From Geodermatophilus obscurus (GTDB taxonomy: Bacteria > Actinomycetota > Actinomycetes > Mycobacteriales > Geodermatophilaceae): a stretch of DNA of 34,564 bases. This document shows, piece after piece, positions 22,827 through 30,350 of the stretch (position 1 is the stretch's first letter; each line of letters begins with the position of its first letter). Where the stretch lies: contig NZ_FRDM01000038.1 of NCBI RefSeq assembly GCF_900143215.1, forward strand, positions 1 through 34,564, in the 5' to 3' direction. The notes below the pieces were generated by a model. The model did not search any database, had not been told where the DNA came from, and was given only the letters and a program-made list of their open reading frames with translations. A program made the position numbers and the translations under genes.

Positions 22827-23746
22827 CGGAGCGTGACGACGACCTTGCCGCGCACGTGCCCGTCCGCGACCAGCTCCTGCGCCTCCGCGGTCTGCTCCAG
22901 CGGGAACGCCCGGGCGATCGGCACCCGCAGCTGACCGGCGTCGGCCATCCGGCCGAGCTCCTCGAGGTGCTCGTGCTCGGGGCGGACGAAGACGTAGCGG
23001 CCGCCCATCTCGTTGACCACCGGGTCCACGACCGAGGTGATGCGGGCGCGGTCGCGCACCTGCTTCGGGGCGTCGGCCAGCGTGTCGCCGCCGACCAGGT
23101 CGAGGACGGCGTCGACCGGCTCGGACAGCTGCCCGCTGATCGGCCCGGCCGAGTAGTCGAACACCTCGGCGACCCCGGCGTCGCGGAGGAAGCCGTGGTT
23201 GCGCGGGCTGGCCGTGCCGATGACGTGCGCACCCAGGGCGACGGCGATCTGGACGGCGGAGAAGCCGACCCCGCCGGCGGCGCGGTGCACCAGCACCCGC
23301 TCGCCCTCGCGGACGTCGAGCGCCTCGGTCAGCGACTGGTAGGCGGTGAGCCCCGCCAGCGGCAGCCCGGCCGCCTCGGCGAAGGACAGCGACTCCGGCT
23401 TGTGCGCCAGGCAGCGCTGCGGCGCGGGCACCAGCTCGGCCGTCGTCCCCCACTGGACGTCGTCCCGGCGGACGTAGCCGAACACCTCGTCACCGGCGGC
23501 GAACGCGGTGACCGCCGGGCCCGCGGCCTCGACGACCCCGGCGACGTCCCAGCCCGGGACGATCGGCAGGTGGTGCGGGTAGGCGCCGGTCAGCCCGCCG
23601 GCGCGGATCAGCACGTCGACCGGGTTGACGCCGGCGGCGTGCACCCGCACCAGCACGGTGTCAGGGCCGACCGGCGGGTCGGGCAGGTCGTCGCGCAGGA
23701 TCAGGACCTCCGGGCCGCCGTACCGGTCGTAGGCCACACCGCGCAC
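22823..23746 (-). CDS. NADP-dependent quinone oxidoreductase (MDR/zinc-free alcohol dehydrogenase family)
   Basis: Product of 307 aa from GTG 23746, immediately after the smpB stop (TAA then GTG). GroES-like N-terminal half: VRVHAAGVNPVDVLIRAGG and PGWDVAGVVEAAGPAV. The nucleotide-binding half has LVHRAAGGVGFSAVQIAVALG, the family's AxxGVG loop. There are no catalytic zinc cysteines, which fits the quinone reductase branch. It probably reduces quinones or enones with NADPH. It appears co-transcribed with smpB upstream and the amidohydrolase downstream. The start uses a GGGGCGG site inside the end of smpB. Confidence 0.9.
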   Translation of the reverse strand: MRGVAYDRYGGPEVLILRDDLPDPPVGPDTVLVRVHAAGVNPVDVLIRAGGLTGAYPHHLPIVPGWDVAGVVEAAGPAVTAFAAGDEVFGYVRRDDVQWGTTAELVPAPQRCLAHKPESLSFAEAAGLPLAGLTAYQSLTEALDVREGERVLVHRAAGGVGFSAVQIAVALGAHVIGTASPRNHGFLRDAGVAEVFDYSAGPISGQLSEPVDAVLDLVGGDTLADAPKQVRDRARITSVVDPVVNEMGGRYVFVRPEHEHLEELGRMADAGQLRVPIARAFPLEQTAEAQELVADGHVRGKVVVTLR

Positions 23747-24223
23747 TTACCGCCGCCCCTTCACGTACCGCCCGAAGGCCCGCTGGATCTCCCGGCGCGA
23801 GTCGCGCTCGGCCAGGTCCTGCCGCTTGTCGTAGGACTTCTTGCCCTTGGCCAGGGCCAGGGTCGCCTTGACCTTGCCGTCCTTGAAGTACAGGTCGAGC
23901 GGCACGAGGGTGAGGCCGCCTTCCTTGGTCTTGCCGATCAGCTTGTCGATCTCGGCCCGGTGCATGAGGACCTTGCGCTTGCGCCGCGGGGCGTGGTTGG
24001 TCCACGTGCCCTCGGTGTACTCGGGGATGTGCACGTGCTGCAGCCACACCTCGCCGCCGTCCACCGTGGCGAAGCCGTCGATGAGCGAGGCGCGGCCGGC
24101 ACGCAGGCTCTTCACCTCGGTGCCGGTGAGCACCAGGCCCACCTCGTAGGTGTCGAGGATCGAGTAGTCGTGCCGCGCCTTCTTGTTCTGGGCGATGAGC
24201 TTCCGCCCCTCTTCACGCGGCAT
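23747..24223 (-). CDS. smpB: SsrA-binding protein SmpB
   Basis: Product of 158 aa. All SmpB hallmarks are present: [33 protein letters not shown] at the N-terminus, [36 protein letters not shown] in the centre, and the basic C-terminal tail [33 protein letters not shown] that reads the empty decoding site. It forms the trans-translation complex with tmRNA (12509-12879). No Shine-Dalgarno is present, but TAACCT lies six bases upstream of the ATG, so the mRNA may be leaderless. It follows ftsX, as is usual in Actinobacteria. Confidence 0.97.
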   Translation of the reverse strand: MPREEGRKLIAQNKKARHDYSILDTYEVGLVLTGTEVKSLRAGRASLIDGFATVDGGEVWLQHVHIPEYTEGTWTNHAPRRKRKVLMHRAEIDKLIGKTKEGGLTLVPLDLYFKDGKVKATLALAKGKKSYDKRQDLAERDSRREIQRAFGRYVKGRR

Positions 24224-24229
24224 GGGCCC

Positions 24230-24235
24230 AGGTTA
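24230..24235 (-). promoter_or_regulatory. -10 box (TAACCT) for a leaderless smpB mRNA
   Basis: TAACCT ends six bases before ATG 24223, the usual leaderless geometry, and no ribosome binding site is present. The would-be -35 position (CTCGTC) falls on the edge of the palindrome at 24255-24312. Confidence 0.5.
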
Positions 24236-24254
24236 CTGCGGCCCCGGAACGCGA

Positions 24255-24312
24255 CGAGATCTGCACAGTGGCGGCCATCGGGGCACTGATGGCGACCACT
24301 GTGCAGATCTCG
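24255..24312. repeat. Long palindrome between ftsX and smpB
   Basis: Two perfect 17-base arms (24255-24271 and 24296-24312) can pair, interrupted by a 2x2 internal loop, then a further 5 bp (GCCAT/ATGGC) and a 10-base loop. The composition (AGATCTGCACAGTGG) is less GC-rich than its surroundings. It could terminate ftsEX transcription, act as an operator at the smpB promoter, or be a mobile palindromic unit. Confidence 0.75.
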
Positions 24313-24336
24313 CGGAGACCTCGAGATGGTCCTCGC

Positions 24337-25221
24337 TCAGATGCGCACGTACAGCCGCAGCGTCACGTAGGCGGCGACACCGGCCAGCCCGACGCCGGCG
24401 GCGGCGATCACCGGGCTGATGAACGCGATCGCCCCCCAGTCGACCGGCGGGATGATCCCCGCCCGGATCGGCCCGGCGAGGGTCTTGTCCACGAACAGGA
24501 CCTTGGTGACCACCAGCCCGCCGATCGCCAGCAGCGCACCGATCAGCCCGGCCAGCGCGGCCTCGAGGATGAACGGCAGCTGCGTGTACCAACGCGAGGC
24601 GCCGACCAGCCGCATGATGTTGGTCTCGTTGCGCCGGTTGAAGGCGGCCAGCTGGATCGTGTTGGAGATCAGCAGCAACGCGGCGAGCGCCTGGACGACG
24701 GCGACGGCGATCGTCGCGTTGCGCGCGCCGTTGAGCAGGCTGAACAGCCGGTCGAGGAAGTCCCCCTCGTCGCGCACCTGGTCGACGCCGTTCTGCCCGT
24801 TCGGGAACTCCGCGGCGATGACCTCGTAGCGCTCGGGGTTCACCAGCTCGACGCGGAAGCTCTCGGGCAGCGCGTCGGCCGGGGTGTTCTGCACGAGCTC
24901 CGGCTGCTGGCTGAACTGCTGCTGGAAGCGGGCGTAGGCCTCGTCCTTGGACTCGTAGATGTGGTTGGCCACCTCGGGCGAGCCCGCCAGCTGCTGCTCG
25001 ATGGCCGAGCGCTGCTCGTCGGTGACGTCATCGGCCAGGAAGATGGAGACCTGCACCTTGTCGTAGTAGATCTCCTTCATGTCGGAGATCATCCCGGCGA
25101 TCAGCAGGCCGGTGCCCATGAGGCCGAGGGAGATGGCCGTGGTCAGGATCATCGCGACCGTCATGGTCAGGTTGCGACGCAGCCCGGTGGCCACCTCGGA
25201 GAGCACGAAGTTGACGCGCAT
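24337..25221 (-). CDS. ftsX: Cell division protein FtsX
   Basis: Product of 294 aa starting MRVNFVLSEVATGLRRNLTMT at ATG 25221 with AGGGAA upstream. It has one membrane helix near 20-45, an extracellular domain (about 55-165), and three further helices including the FtsX core ALLLISNTIQLAAFNRRNETNIMRLVGASRWYTQLPFILEA. FtsX with the ATPase FtsE controls peptidoglycan hydrolases at the septum. It is 73 bases downstream of ftsE. Confidence 0.95.
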   Translation of the reverse strand: MRVNFVLSEVATGLRRNLTMTVAMILTTAISLGLMGTGLLIAGMISDMKEIYYDKVQVSIFLADDVTDEQRSAIEQQLAGSPEVANHIYESKDEAYARFQQQFSQQPELVQNTPADALPESFRVELVNPERYEVIAAEFPNGQNGVDQVRDEGDFLDRLFSLLNGARNATIAVAVVQALAALLLISNTIQLAAFNRRNETNIMRLVGASRWYTQLPFILEAALAGLIGALLAIGGLVVTKVLFVDKTLAGPIRAGIIPPVDWGAIAFISPVIAAAGVGLAGVAAYVTLRLYVRI

Positions 25222-25294
25222 GGATTCCCTGTCGTGAGGTCAGGCAGGTGGGGGCGGGGGACGCCGCGTCAGCGGTCGATCCGGTGCGGCCGCG

Positions 25295-25984
25295 TCAGCG
25301 GCCGACCCCGTAGACACCGCGCGACTGGTCGCGGGTGAGGGCTCCCCCGTTGAGCTCGATCACCCGACGGCGCATCGAGTCGACGATGTGGTAGTCGTGC
25401 GTCGCCATCACGACCGTCGTACCGGTGCGGTTGATCCGCTCCAGCAGCAGCATGATGCCCTCGCTGGTCTCCGGGTCGAGGTTGCCGGTGGGCTCGTCGG
25501 CCAGCAGCACCAGCGGCCGGTTGACGAACGCGCGGGCGATGGCGACGCGCTGCTGCTCACCGCCGGACAGCTCGCTGGGCAGCCGGTGGGCCTTGCCCTC
25601 GAGGCCCACCATCTCCAGCACCTCGGGGACGACGCGCTTGATGGTCCGCTGGGGCTTGTTGATGACCTCCAGCGCGAAGGCCACGTTCTGGGCCACGGTG
25701 CGGTTGCGCAGCAGGCGGAAGTCCTGGAAGACGCAGCCGATGGTGCGGCGGAGCTTGGGCACCTGCCACTTGCTCATCGTGTTCAGCGTCTTGCCGTTGA
25801 CGATGACGTTCCCCCTGGTGGGGTCGTCCTCCTTGAGGAGCAGCCGCAGGAAGGTCGACTTGCCCGAGCCCGACGAGCCGATCAGGAAGACGAACTCGCC
25901 CTTGTCGATCTCCGTCGACACGTCATCGAGGGCCGGCCGCGAGCTGGCCGGGTAGAGCTTGGTGACGTGTTGCAGTTCGATCAC
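25295..25984 (-). CDS. ftsE: Cell division ATP-binding protein FtsE
   Basis: Product of 229 aa from GTG 25984 ([20 protein letters not shown]), the family's usual length. Walker [11 protein letters not shown]-loop CVFQDFRLL, signature [15 protein letters not shown], Walker [13 protein letters not shown] and the H-loop ATHD are all present. It is the ATPase partner of FtsX. Upstream, TACCGT lies eight bases before the GTG and no clear Shine-Dalgarno is seen, so the mRNA may be nearly leaderless. The gene lies between prfB and ftsX, the standard actinobacterial order. Confidence 0.95.
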   Translation of the reverse strand: MIELQHVTKLYPASSRPALDDVSTEIDKGEFVFLIGSSGSGKSTFLRLLLKEDDPTRGNVIVNGKTLNTMSKWQVPKLRRTIGCVFQDFRLLRNRTVAQNVAFALEVINKPQRTIKRVVPEVLEMVGLEGKAHRLPSELSGGEQQRVAIARAFVNRPLVLLADEPTGNLDPETSEGIMLLLERINRTGTTVVMATHDYHIVDSMRRRVIELNGGALTRDQSRGVYGVGR

Positions 25985-26285
25985 GAGGGGCCACGGTACC
26001 TCTCGAACCCGGGAGACTGGAGTGTCACGCGCGGTCGGCCGCCGTCCCGTCCCGACGGAGCGTGAGCAGCTCCGCCAGGGGCCCGGGACGCCCGTCACCC
26101 AGCGTGGCGCATCCGGCGTCCGGCCGTGCGACGGGTGTGACGAACGGGACGCTTGATCCCGTCGGCCCGCCGGGTCCTGCTGGCCCCCCTGCAGGGTCCC
26201 GCCGCCGGCCCCGTCCAGGGCACCGCTGGCCCCCTGCAGGGGCCCGCTGCGAGCCTGCGAGTGGCGGGGAGCAGGGGGTCCTTCG
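25985..26285. other. Intergenic region between prfB and ftsE
   Basis: The left part (25985-26100) is the ftsE upstream region with the -10-like TACCGT at 25998-25993. The right half (26187-26285) is copy B of the stop-proximal repeat after prfB. No gene is visible. Confidence 0.5.
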
Positions 26286-26288
26286 TCA
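26186..26288 (-). repeat. Stop-codon-proximal GC-rich element, copy B (after prfB)
   Basis: It begins at the prfB stop codon as TGACGAAGGACCCCCTGCTC and ends with a 30-base block (26187-26216) identical to one downstream of corA. It holds two CCCTGCAGGG palindromes (26187-26196 and 26232-26241), the second extended to a hairpin GGCCCCCTGCAGGGGCC. Probably acts as a terminator of prfB. Confidence 0.6.
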
Positions 26289-27401
26289 GCCGGCGGGCAC
26301 CGACTCCTGCTGGCGGCGCCAGCGGATCCCGGCCTCGATGAACGTGTCGATGTCCCCGTCGAGGACGGCGGAGGTGTTCCCGGTCTCCTGCTCGGTGCGC
26401 AGGTCCTTGACCATCTGGTACGGGTGCAGGACGTAGGAACGCATCTGGTTGCCCCAGCTGCTGCCGCCCTCGCCCTTCAGCGCGTCCATCTCGGCCCGCT
26501 GCTCCTCCTGCCGCTTGGCCAGCAGCCGCGCCTGCAGGACGCGCATCGCGGCCGCCCGGTTCTGGATCTGGCTCTTCTCGTTCTGGCAGGAGACGACGAT
26601 GCCGGTGGGCAGGTGGGTGATCCGGACGGCGGAGTCGGTGGTGTTCACGCTCTGCCCGCCGGGGCCGCTGGACCGGAACACGTCGATCCGGATCTCGTTC
26701 TCCGGGATGTCGACGTGGTCGGTCTGCTCGACGACCGGCAGCACCTCGACGCCGGCGAAGGACGTCTGGCGGCGGCCCTGGTTGTCGAACGGCGAGATGC
26801 GCACCAGCCGGTGGGTGCCCTGCTCGACCGAGAGCGTGCCGTAGGCGTAGGGCTGCTTGACGGCGAAGGTCGCCGACTTGATGCCGGCCTCCTCCGCGTA
26901 GCTGACGTCGTAGAGCTCGATCGGGTACCGGTGCCGCTCGGCCCAGCGCAGGTACATCCGCATGAGCATCTCCGCGAAGTCGGCGGCGTCGACGCCACCG
27001 GCCTCGGAGCGGATCGTCACCAGCGCCTCGCGGGAGTCGTACTCGCCGGAGAGCAGCGTGCGCACCTCGAGCTCGTCGATCGCCTGGCGCAGGTTCGCCA
27101 GCTCCCGCTCGGTCTCGGCCGCGGTCGCCTCGTCGCTCTCCTCGACGGCCATCTCGTGCAGCAGGCCGACGTCATCCAGGCGGCTGCGCAGCTCCTCCAC
27201 CCGGCGCAGGTCGCCCTGCAGGTAGGAGAGCTTGGAGGTGAGCGCCTGCGCGGCCTCGACGTCGTTCCAGAGGTCGGGCGCGGAGGCCTGCTGCTCGAGC
27301 TCGGCCACCTCGCGACGCAGCCGGTCGACGTCGAGGACAGCCTCGATGGACCTCAGGGTCGTGTCGAGCTCGTCCAGGACGACGGAGAAGTCAGCGGCCA
27401 C
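26286..27401 (-). CDS. prfB: Peptide chain release factor 2
   Basis: Product of 371 aa if started at GTG 27401 ([20 protein letters not shown]). RF2 identity is fixed by the SPF stop-codon-reading motif ([13 protein letters not shown]) and the catalytic GGQ ([19 protein letters not shown]). It has no in-frame UGA and so no programmed frameshift, as is usual in Actinobacteria. It terminates at UGA and UAA. No Shine-Dalgarno is present; TACCCT lies eight bases upstream of the GTG. It ends in repeat copy B and is the first gene of the prfB-ftsEX-smpB series. Confidence 0.95.
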   Translation of the reverse strand: MAADFSVVLDELDTTLRSIEAVLDVDRLRREVAELEQQASAPDLWNDVEAAQALTSKLSYLQGDLRRVEELRSRLDDVGLLHEMAVEESDEATAAETERELANLRQAIDELEVRTLLSGEYDSREALVTIRSEAGGVDAADFAEMLMRMYLRWAERHRYPIELYDVSYAEEAGIKSATFAVKQPYAYGTLSVEQGTHRLVRISPFDNQGRRQTSFAGVEVLPVVEQTDHVDIPENEIRIDVFRSSGPGGQSVNTTDSAVRITHLPTGIVVSCQNEKSQIQNRAAAMRVLQARLLAKRQEEQRAEMDALKGEGGSSWGNQMRSYVLHPYQMVKDLRTEQETGNTSAVLDGDIDTFIEAGIRWRRQQESVPAG

Positions 27402-27447
27402 ATCGACCCAGGGTAGTGCGCTTCTGACGGGGGTAGACAGCCACGGC

Positions 27448-27735
27448 ATGAGCGAGCCCCGTGAACCGCGCGAGCGTCCCGACTACACGCGCGGCCTCCC
27501 CGACCACCACGACCCGACGGCCGGCATCGGCGGCGCACCGCCTGCGCAGTCGGCCCTGACGCTGCGGCTGGTGCTGGCCGCCTTCGGCCTGGTCGTCTGC
27601 CTCGGCGGCGGCATCCTGTGGCTGGCCGCCGGTCTGCCGGTCTGGGCGGCGGTCGTGCTGTTCGTGCTGGTCGTGGTGGCCGCCGTCGACCTGGTCGTGG
27701 TGGCCCGCCGCAAGATGCGTGGCGAGCCCGGCTGA
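27448..27735 (+). CDS. Small two-helix membrane protein, conserved unknown
   Basis: Product of 95 aa from ATG 27448, divergent from prfB with only 46 bases between starts. A Pro/Arg-rich cytosolic N-terminus ([20 protein letters not shown]) ends in [13 protein letters not shown], then two hydrophobic helices (about 38-60 and 63-83) and a basic end [12 protein letters not shown]. It looks like the small actinobacterial membrane proteins of unknown function (DUF6343-like; not certain). Translation has no clear ribosome binding site. Repeat copy C begins at its stop codon. Confidence 0.8.
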   Translation: MSEPREPRERPDYTRGLPDHHDPTAGIGGAPPAQSALTLRLVLAAFGLVVCLGGGILWLAAGLPVWAAVVLFVLVVVAAVDLVVVARRKMRGEPG

Positions 27736-27800
27736 GGAGAGGACCTCCCCGCGCCCGCTCGTCGCAGGCCCGGGGGCTGCCCGGGACGGGGCCGGCCCGA
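27733..27800 (+). repeat. Stop-codon-proximal GC-rich element, copy C
   Basis: It begins at the stop codon as TGAGGAGAGGACCTCC, like copies A and B, and shares GGGACGGGGCCGGC (27783-27796) with copy A. It contains a hairpin CCCGGG-GGCTG-CCCGGG. It is shorter and more diverged than the other two. Confidence 0.45.
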
Positions 27801-27844
27801 GACAGCGAGGCCGCGCGCGGCGCGCCGAGCTGACGCCGGCGTCC

Positions 27845-29686
27845 TCAGAACAGGGCGGTGGCCGGCTGGCCGGCGTACCCGGCGAGCCAGCCGGCCACCT
27901 CCTCGGCCGGCATCGGCCGGGCGAGGTGGAAGCCCTGCGCGAAGGTGCAACCGAGCTCGGTGGCGAGCTCCAGCTGCTCCGCGGTCTCCACGCCCCCGGC
28001 GTGGGTGCGCACGCCGCAGGCCCCGGCCAGCGCCACGACGGCGGCGATCGCCGCCGCCGCCTGACTGCGCCGCCCCTCGGGATAGGCGACCAGGCTGCGG
28101 TCGATCTTCAGCAGGCCGGTGGGCATGGCGACCAGCTGGCCCAGCGAGGAGAAGCCGCTGCCGAAGTCGTCGATCGAGACCTCCACGCCCGACCGGCGCA
28201 GCTCGGCGAACTGCGCCGCCGCGCGCTCGACGTCCTCGGCCACCGACCGCTCGGCCATCTCGACGACGAGCTGCTCGGGCGGCAGGCCGGAGTGGGCGAG
28301 CGCCTCCTGGACGTCGGCGACGAGCGTGCCGGCGGCGACGTGGGTGGCGCTGGTGTTCACCGCGGTCACCAGGTTCAGGCCGACCGCCGCCCACGCCGCG
28401 GTCTGCCGGGTCGCGGTGTGCAGCACCCAGCGGGCGATCACCCCCATGAGGTCGTGCTGGACGGCGATCGGCAGGAAGTCGGCCGGCGCGAGGAGACCGC
28501 GGCGGGGGTGCTGCCAGCGGATGAGCGCCTCGACGCCGGTGCACCGTCCCGAGGGCAGGTGCACCACCGGCTGGTAGTGCAGCACCAGCTGGCCGTCCTC
28601 CACCGCGTCGCGCAGCTCGGAGGCGACGGTGGCCCGGTGCTGGGCGGCGGCGCGCAGGTCGGCGGTGAACAGCCGGACGCGGTTGCGGCCGGCCGCCTTG
28701 GCCGCGTACATGGCGAGGTCGGCGTCGCGCACCAGGTCGGTGGAGCGCACGGGGGCGGGGCCGGACGCGGCCGCGGTGGCGATCCCGATGCTGGCCCCCA
28801 GGCGCACCAGCCGGCCGCCGAGCTCGAAGGGACGGTCGATGCTGGCGCGGCAGCGGTCGGCGAGGGCCTCGGCGCCCGTGGTGTCGCAGTCGCGGCAGAG
28901 GACGACGAACTCGTCGCCGCCGAGCCGCCCCACGGTGTCGCCCGCCCGGGTGGAGCCGGTCAACCGCGCGGCCACCTGGCGCAGCAGGTCGTCGCCGACA
29001 TCGTGACCGAGGGAGTCGTTGACCTCCTTGAAGCCGTCGATGTCGAGGAAGAGCACCGACACCGGGCCGCGGTCGTGCCGCTGCAGCTCGGTGTCGATGA
29101 GCTCGTGCAGGTGGGCGCGGTTGGGCAGCTCGGTGAGGGTGTCGTGCCGGGCCCGCCAGTCCGAGGCGCGCTCGGCGGCCACCCGGGAGGTGACGTCGGT
29201 GTGGGTGACCACGACCTGGCCGGCGCGGTCGACCCGGGAGGCCTGCAGGTGGATCCAGCGCGTGCCGCTGGGCGACTCCAGCGCGTAGTCGGCCTGCACC
29301 GAGGAGCGCTCGCCGCGGGAGAGCTCGCGCAGCTGGTCGACCAGCGTGGCGGTGCTGTCGTCGCCGGTGAGCCGGGAGGCCATGGCGAAGTAGTCGCCGT
29401 CCACCCCGAAGCGCACCCGCTCGTCGCCGAGGACCTCGGCGGCCTTCTCCCAGGCGGTGTTGGCCAGCAGCACCGTGCCGCCGGCGTCGATCAGGAGGGT
29501 GGGCGAGGGCAGCGCGTCGAGCACGGCCTCGACCACGACGGCGGGCTGCGCCGGCCCGCCGACCCGGCGGCGGACGTCGAGCGGCAGGTCGTGGTCTGCC
29601 GGTCCTCGTCCCACACGCGCTCCTGCCAGATCCGAGAGGTCCTCGTCGGTCTCGTCGCCCACCCTGCCCAGCCGGGCGGCGCTCAT
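27845..29686 (-). CDS. PAS-GGDEF-EAL protein for cyclic di-GMP turnover, EAL motif altered
   Basis: Product of 613 aa from ATG 29686 with GGGGGGA upstream; its ATG overlaps the cutA stop. A PAS-like sensor (about 50-168, ending HTDVTSRVAAERASD) precedes GGDEF (about 178-340) with intact GRLGGDEF (256-260), the I-site RAGD (247-250) for product inhibition, and DIDGFKEVNDSLGHD. The EAL domain (about 355-605) has EAL (386-388), N444, E476, DDFGSGFSSL (506-515) and KIDRS (527-531). In the AEGVE motif, however, the first glutamate is glycine (HAGGVET, G564); this residue is the proposed general base, so phosphodiesterase activity is doubtful. The protein is likely an active diguanylate cyclase with a sensor-type EAL. 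No signal peptide. Confidence 0.92.
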   Translation of the reverse strand: MSAARLGRVGDETDEDLSDLAGARVGRGPADHDLPLDVRRRVGGPAQPAVVVEAVLDALPSPTLLIDAGGTVLLANTAWEKAAEVLGDERVRFGVDGDYFAMASRLTGDDSTATLVDQLRELSRGERSSVQADYALESPSGTRWIHLQASRVDRAGQVVVTHTDVTSRVAAERASDWRARHDTLTELPNRAHLHELIDTELQRHDRGPVSVLFLDIDGFKEVNDSLGHDVGDDLLRQVAARLTGSTRAGDTVGRLGGDEFVVLCRDCDTTGAEALADRCRASIDRPFELGGRLVRLGASIGIATAAASGPAPVRSTDLVRDADLAMYAAKAAGRNRVRLFTADLRAAAQHRATVASELRDAVEDGQLVLHYQPVVHLPSGRCTGVEALIRWQHPRRGLLAPADFLPIAVQHDLMGVIARWVLHTATRQTAAWAAVGLNLVTAVNTSATHVAAGTLVADVQEALAHSGLPPEQLVVEMAERSVAEDVERAAAQFAELRRSGVEVSIDDFGSGFSSLGQLVAMPTGLLKIDRSLVAYPEGRRSQAAAAIAAVVALAGACGVRTHAGGVETAEQLELATELGCTFAQGFHLARPMPAEEVAGWLAGYAGQPATALF

Positions 29687-30027
29687 GCCCCGTCCCCCCT
29701 CTCCGGCTCCCGGGTCTCCCGGACCACCCACCGCAGGTACTCGGGGTTGCCCCCCACCAGCGGGAGGGCGATCACGCAGGGCACGTCGTACGGGTGGAGC
29801 TCAGCGGTGCGCGCGACGACCTCCGGCACCAGCGACCGGCGGGTGTGCAGGGCGACGCGCGCCTCGGGTTCGTCGTGCACGACGCCCTCCCAGCGGTAGA
29901 CCGACCGGATCGCGGCGAGCTGGTGGCCGCACGCCACCAGTCTCTCCTCTACCAGTCTCCGTGTGTACCCGCTCAGCCACTCCGCGTCACGTCCGGCGAC
30001 GACGATCTCGCACACGTCCTCCTCCAC
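29683..30027 (-). CDS. cutA: CutA-like divalent cation tolerance protein
   Basis: Product of 114 aa if started at GTG 30027 (VEEDVCEIVVAGRDAEWL), close to the family's 105-112 residues; an upstream in-frame ATG at 30081 adds 18 Pro-rich residues. Family motifs: LVEERLVACGHQLAAIRSVYRWEGVVHDEPEARVALHT and HPYDVPCVIALPLVGGNPEYLRWV. CutA is a compact trimeric ferredoxin-fold protein linked to copper tolerance and signalling; its role is not settled. Its stop overlaps the GGDEF/EAL start (ATGA), so the two are co-translated, an unusual partnership. Confidence 0.9.
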   Translation of the reverse strand: MEEDVCEIVVAGRDAEWLSGYTRRLVEERLVACGHQLAAIRSVYRWEGVVHDEPEARVALHTRRSLVPEVVARTAELHPYDVPCVIALPLVGGNPEYLRWVVRETREPERGDGA

Positions 30028-30079
30028 GGCTCCATCCTGCAGGGGTGGACCGACAGCTCCGCGGGGTAGGGGCGGGGGC

Positions 30080-30316
30080 ATGGACGAGGAGATGACCGTG
30101 ACGATCGACAGCGAGGACTACGTGCTCCGCCCCGACGGCGACAGCCTGAAGGTGGGCCGCCGGATGGGCGGCGACACGGCCTGGCTCGACGACGTCGAGC
30201 TGGCCACCCTGCCTGCGGACGCCCGCATCGCCCTGGAGCGGGGGAACACGTCCGACGCCGCGCTCCTGCTCGCCCTGCGGGGCGTGGTGGCCGCGGAGGT
30301 CCAGCGCGGCGGCTGA
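30080..30316 (+). CDS. Small unknown acidic protein (78 aa)
   Basis: ATG 30080 follows a GGGGCGGGGGC site; a second ATG at 30092 is possible. The product (MDEEMTVTIDSEDYVLRPD, then GRRMGGDTAWLDDVELATLP and LLALRGVVAAEVQRGG) is short, acidic in its first half and has no membrane segment or cysteine. It is divergent from cutA (52 bases between starts) and lies just upstream of the patatin gene. I do not recognise a family. Confidence 0.6.
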   Translation: MDEEMTVTIDSEDYVLRPDGDSLKVGRRMGGDTAWLDDVELATLPADARIALERGNTSDAALLLALRGVVAAEVQRGG

Positions 30317-30338
30317 GCGGAGCGGGAGGGGTCGCGCC

Positions 30339-30344
30339 TACGGT
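30339..30344 (+). promoter_or_regulatory. -10 box (TACGGT) for a leaderless patatin mRNA
   Basis: TACGGT ends six bases before GTG 30351, which has no Shine-Dalgarno sequence. No good -35 was found. Confidence 0.45.
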
Positions 30345-30350
30345 TCGGGC

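Noticed and set aside
26286..27401. Programmed frameshift in prfB
   Set aside because: The frame is continuous without an internal UGA.
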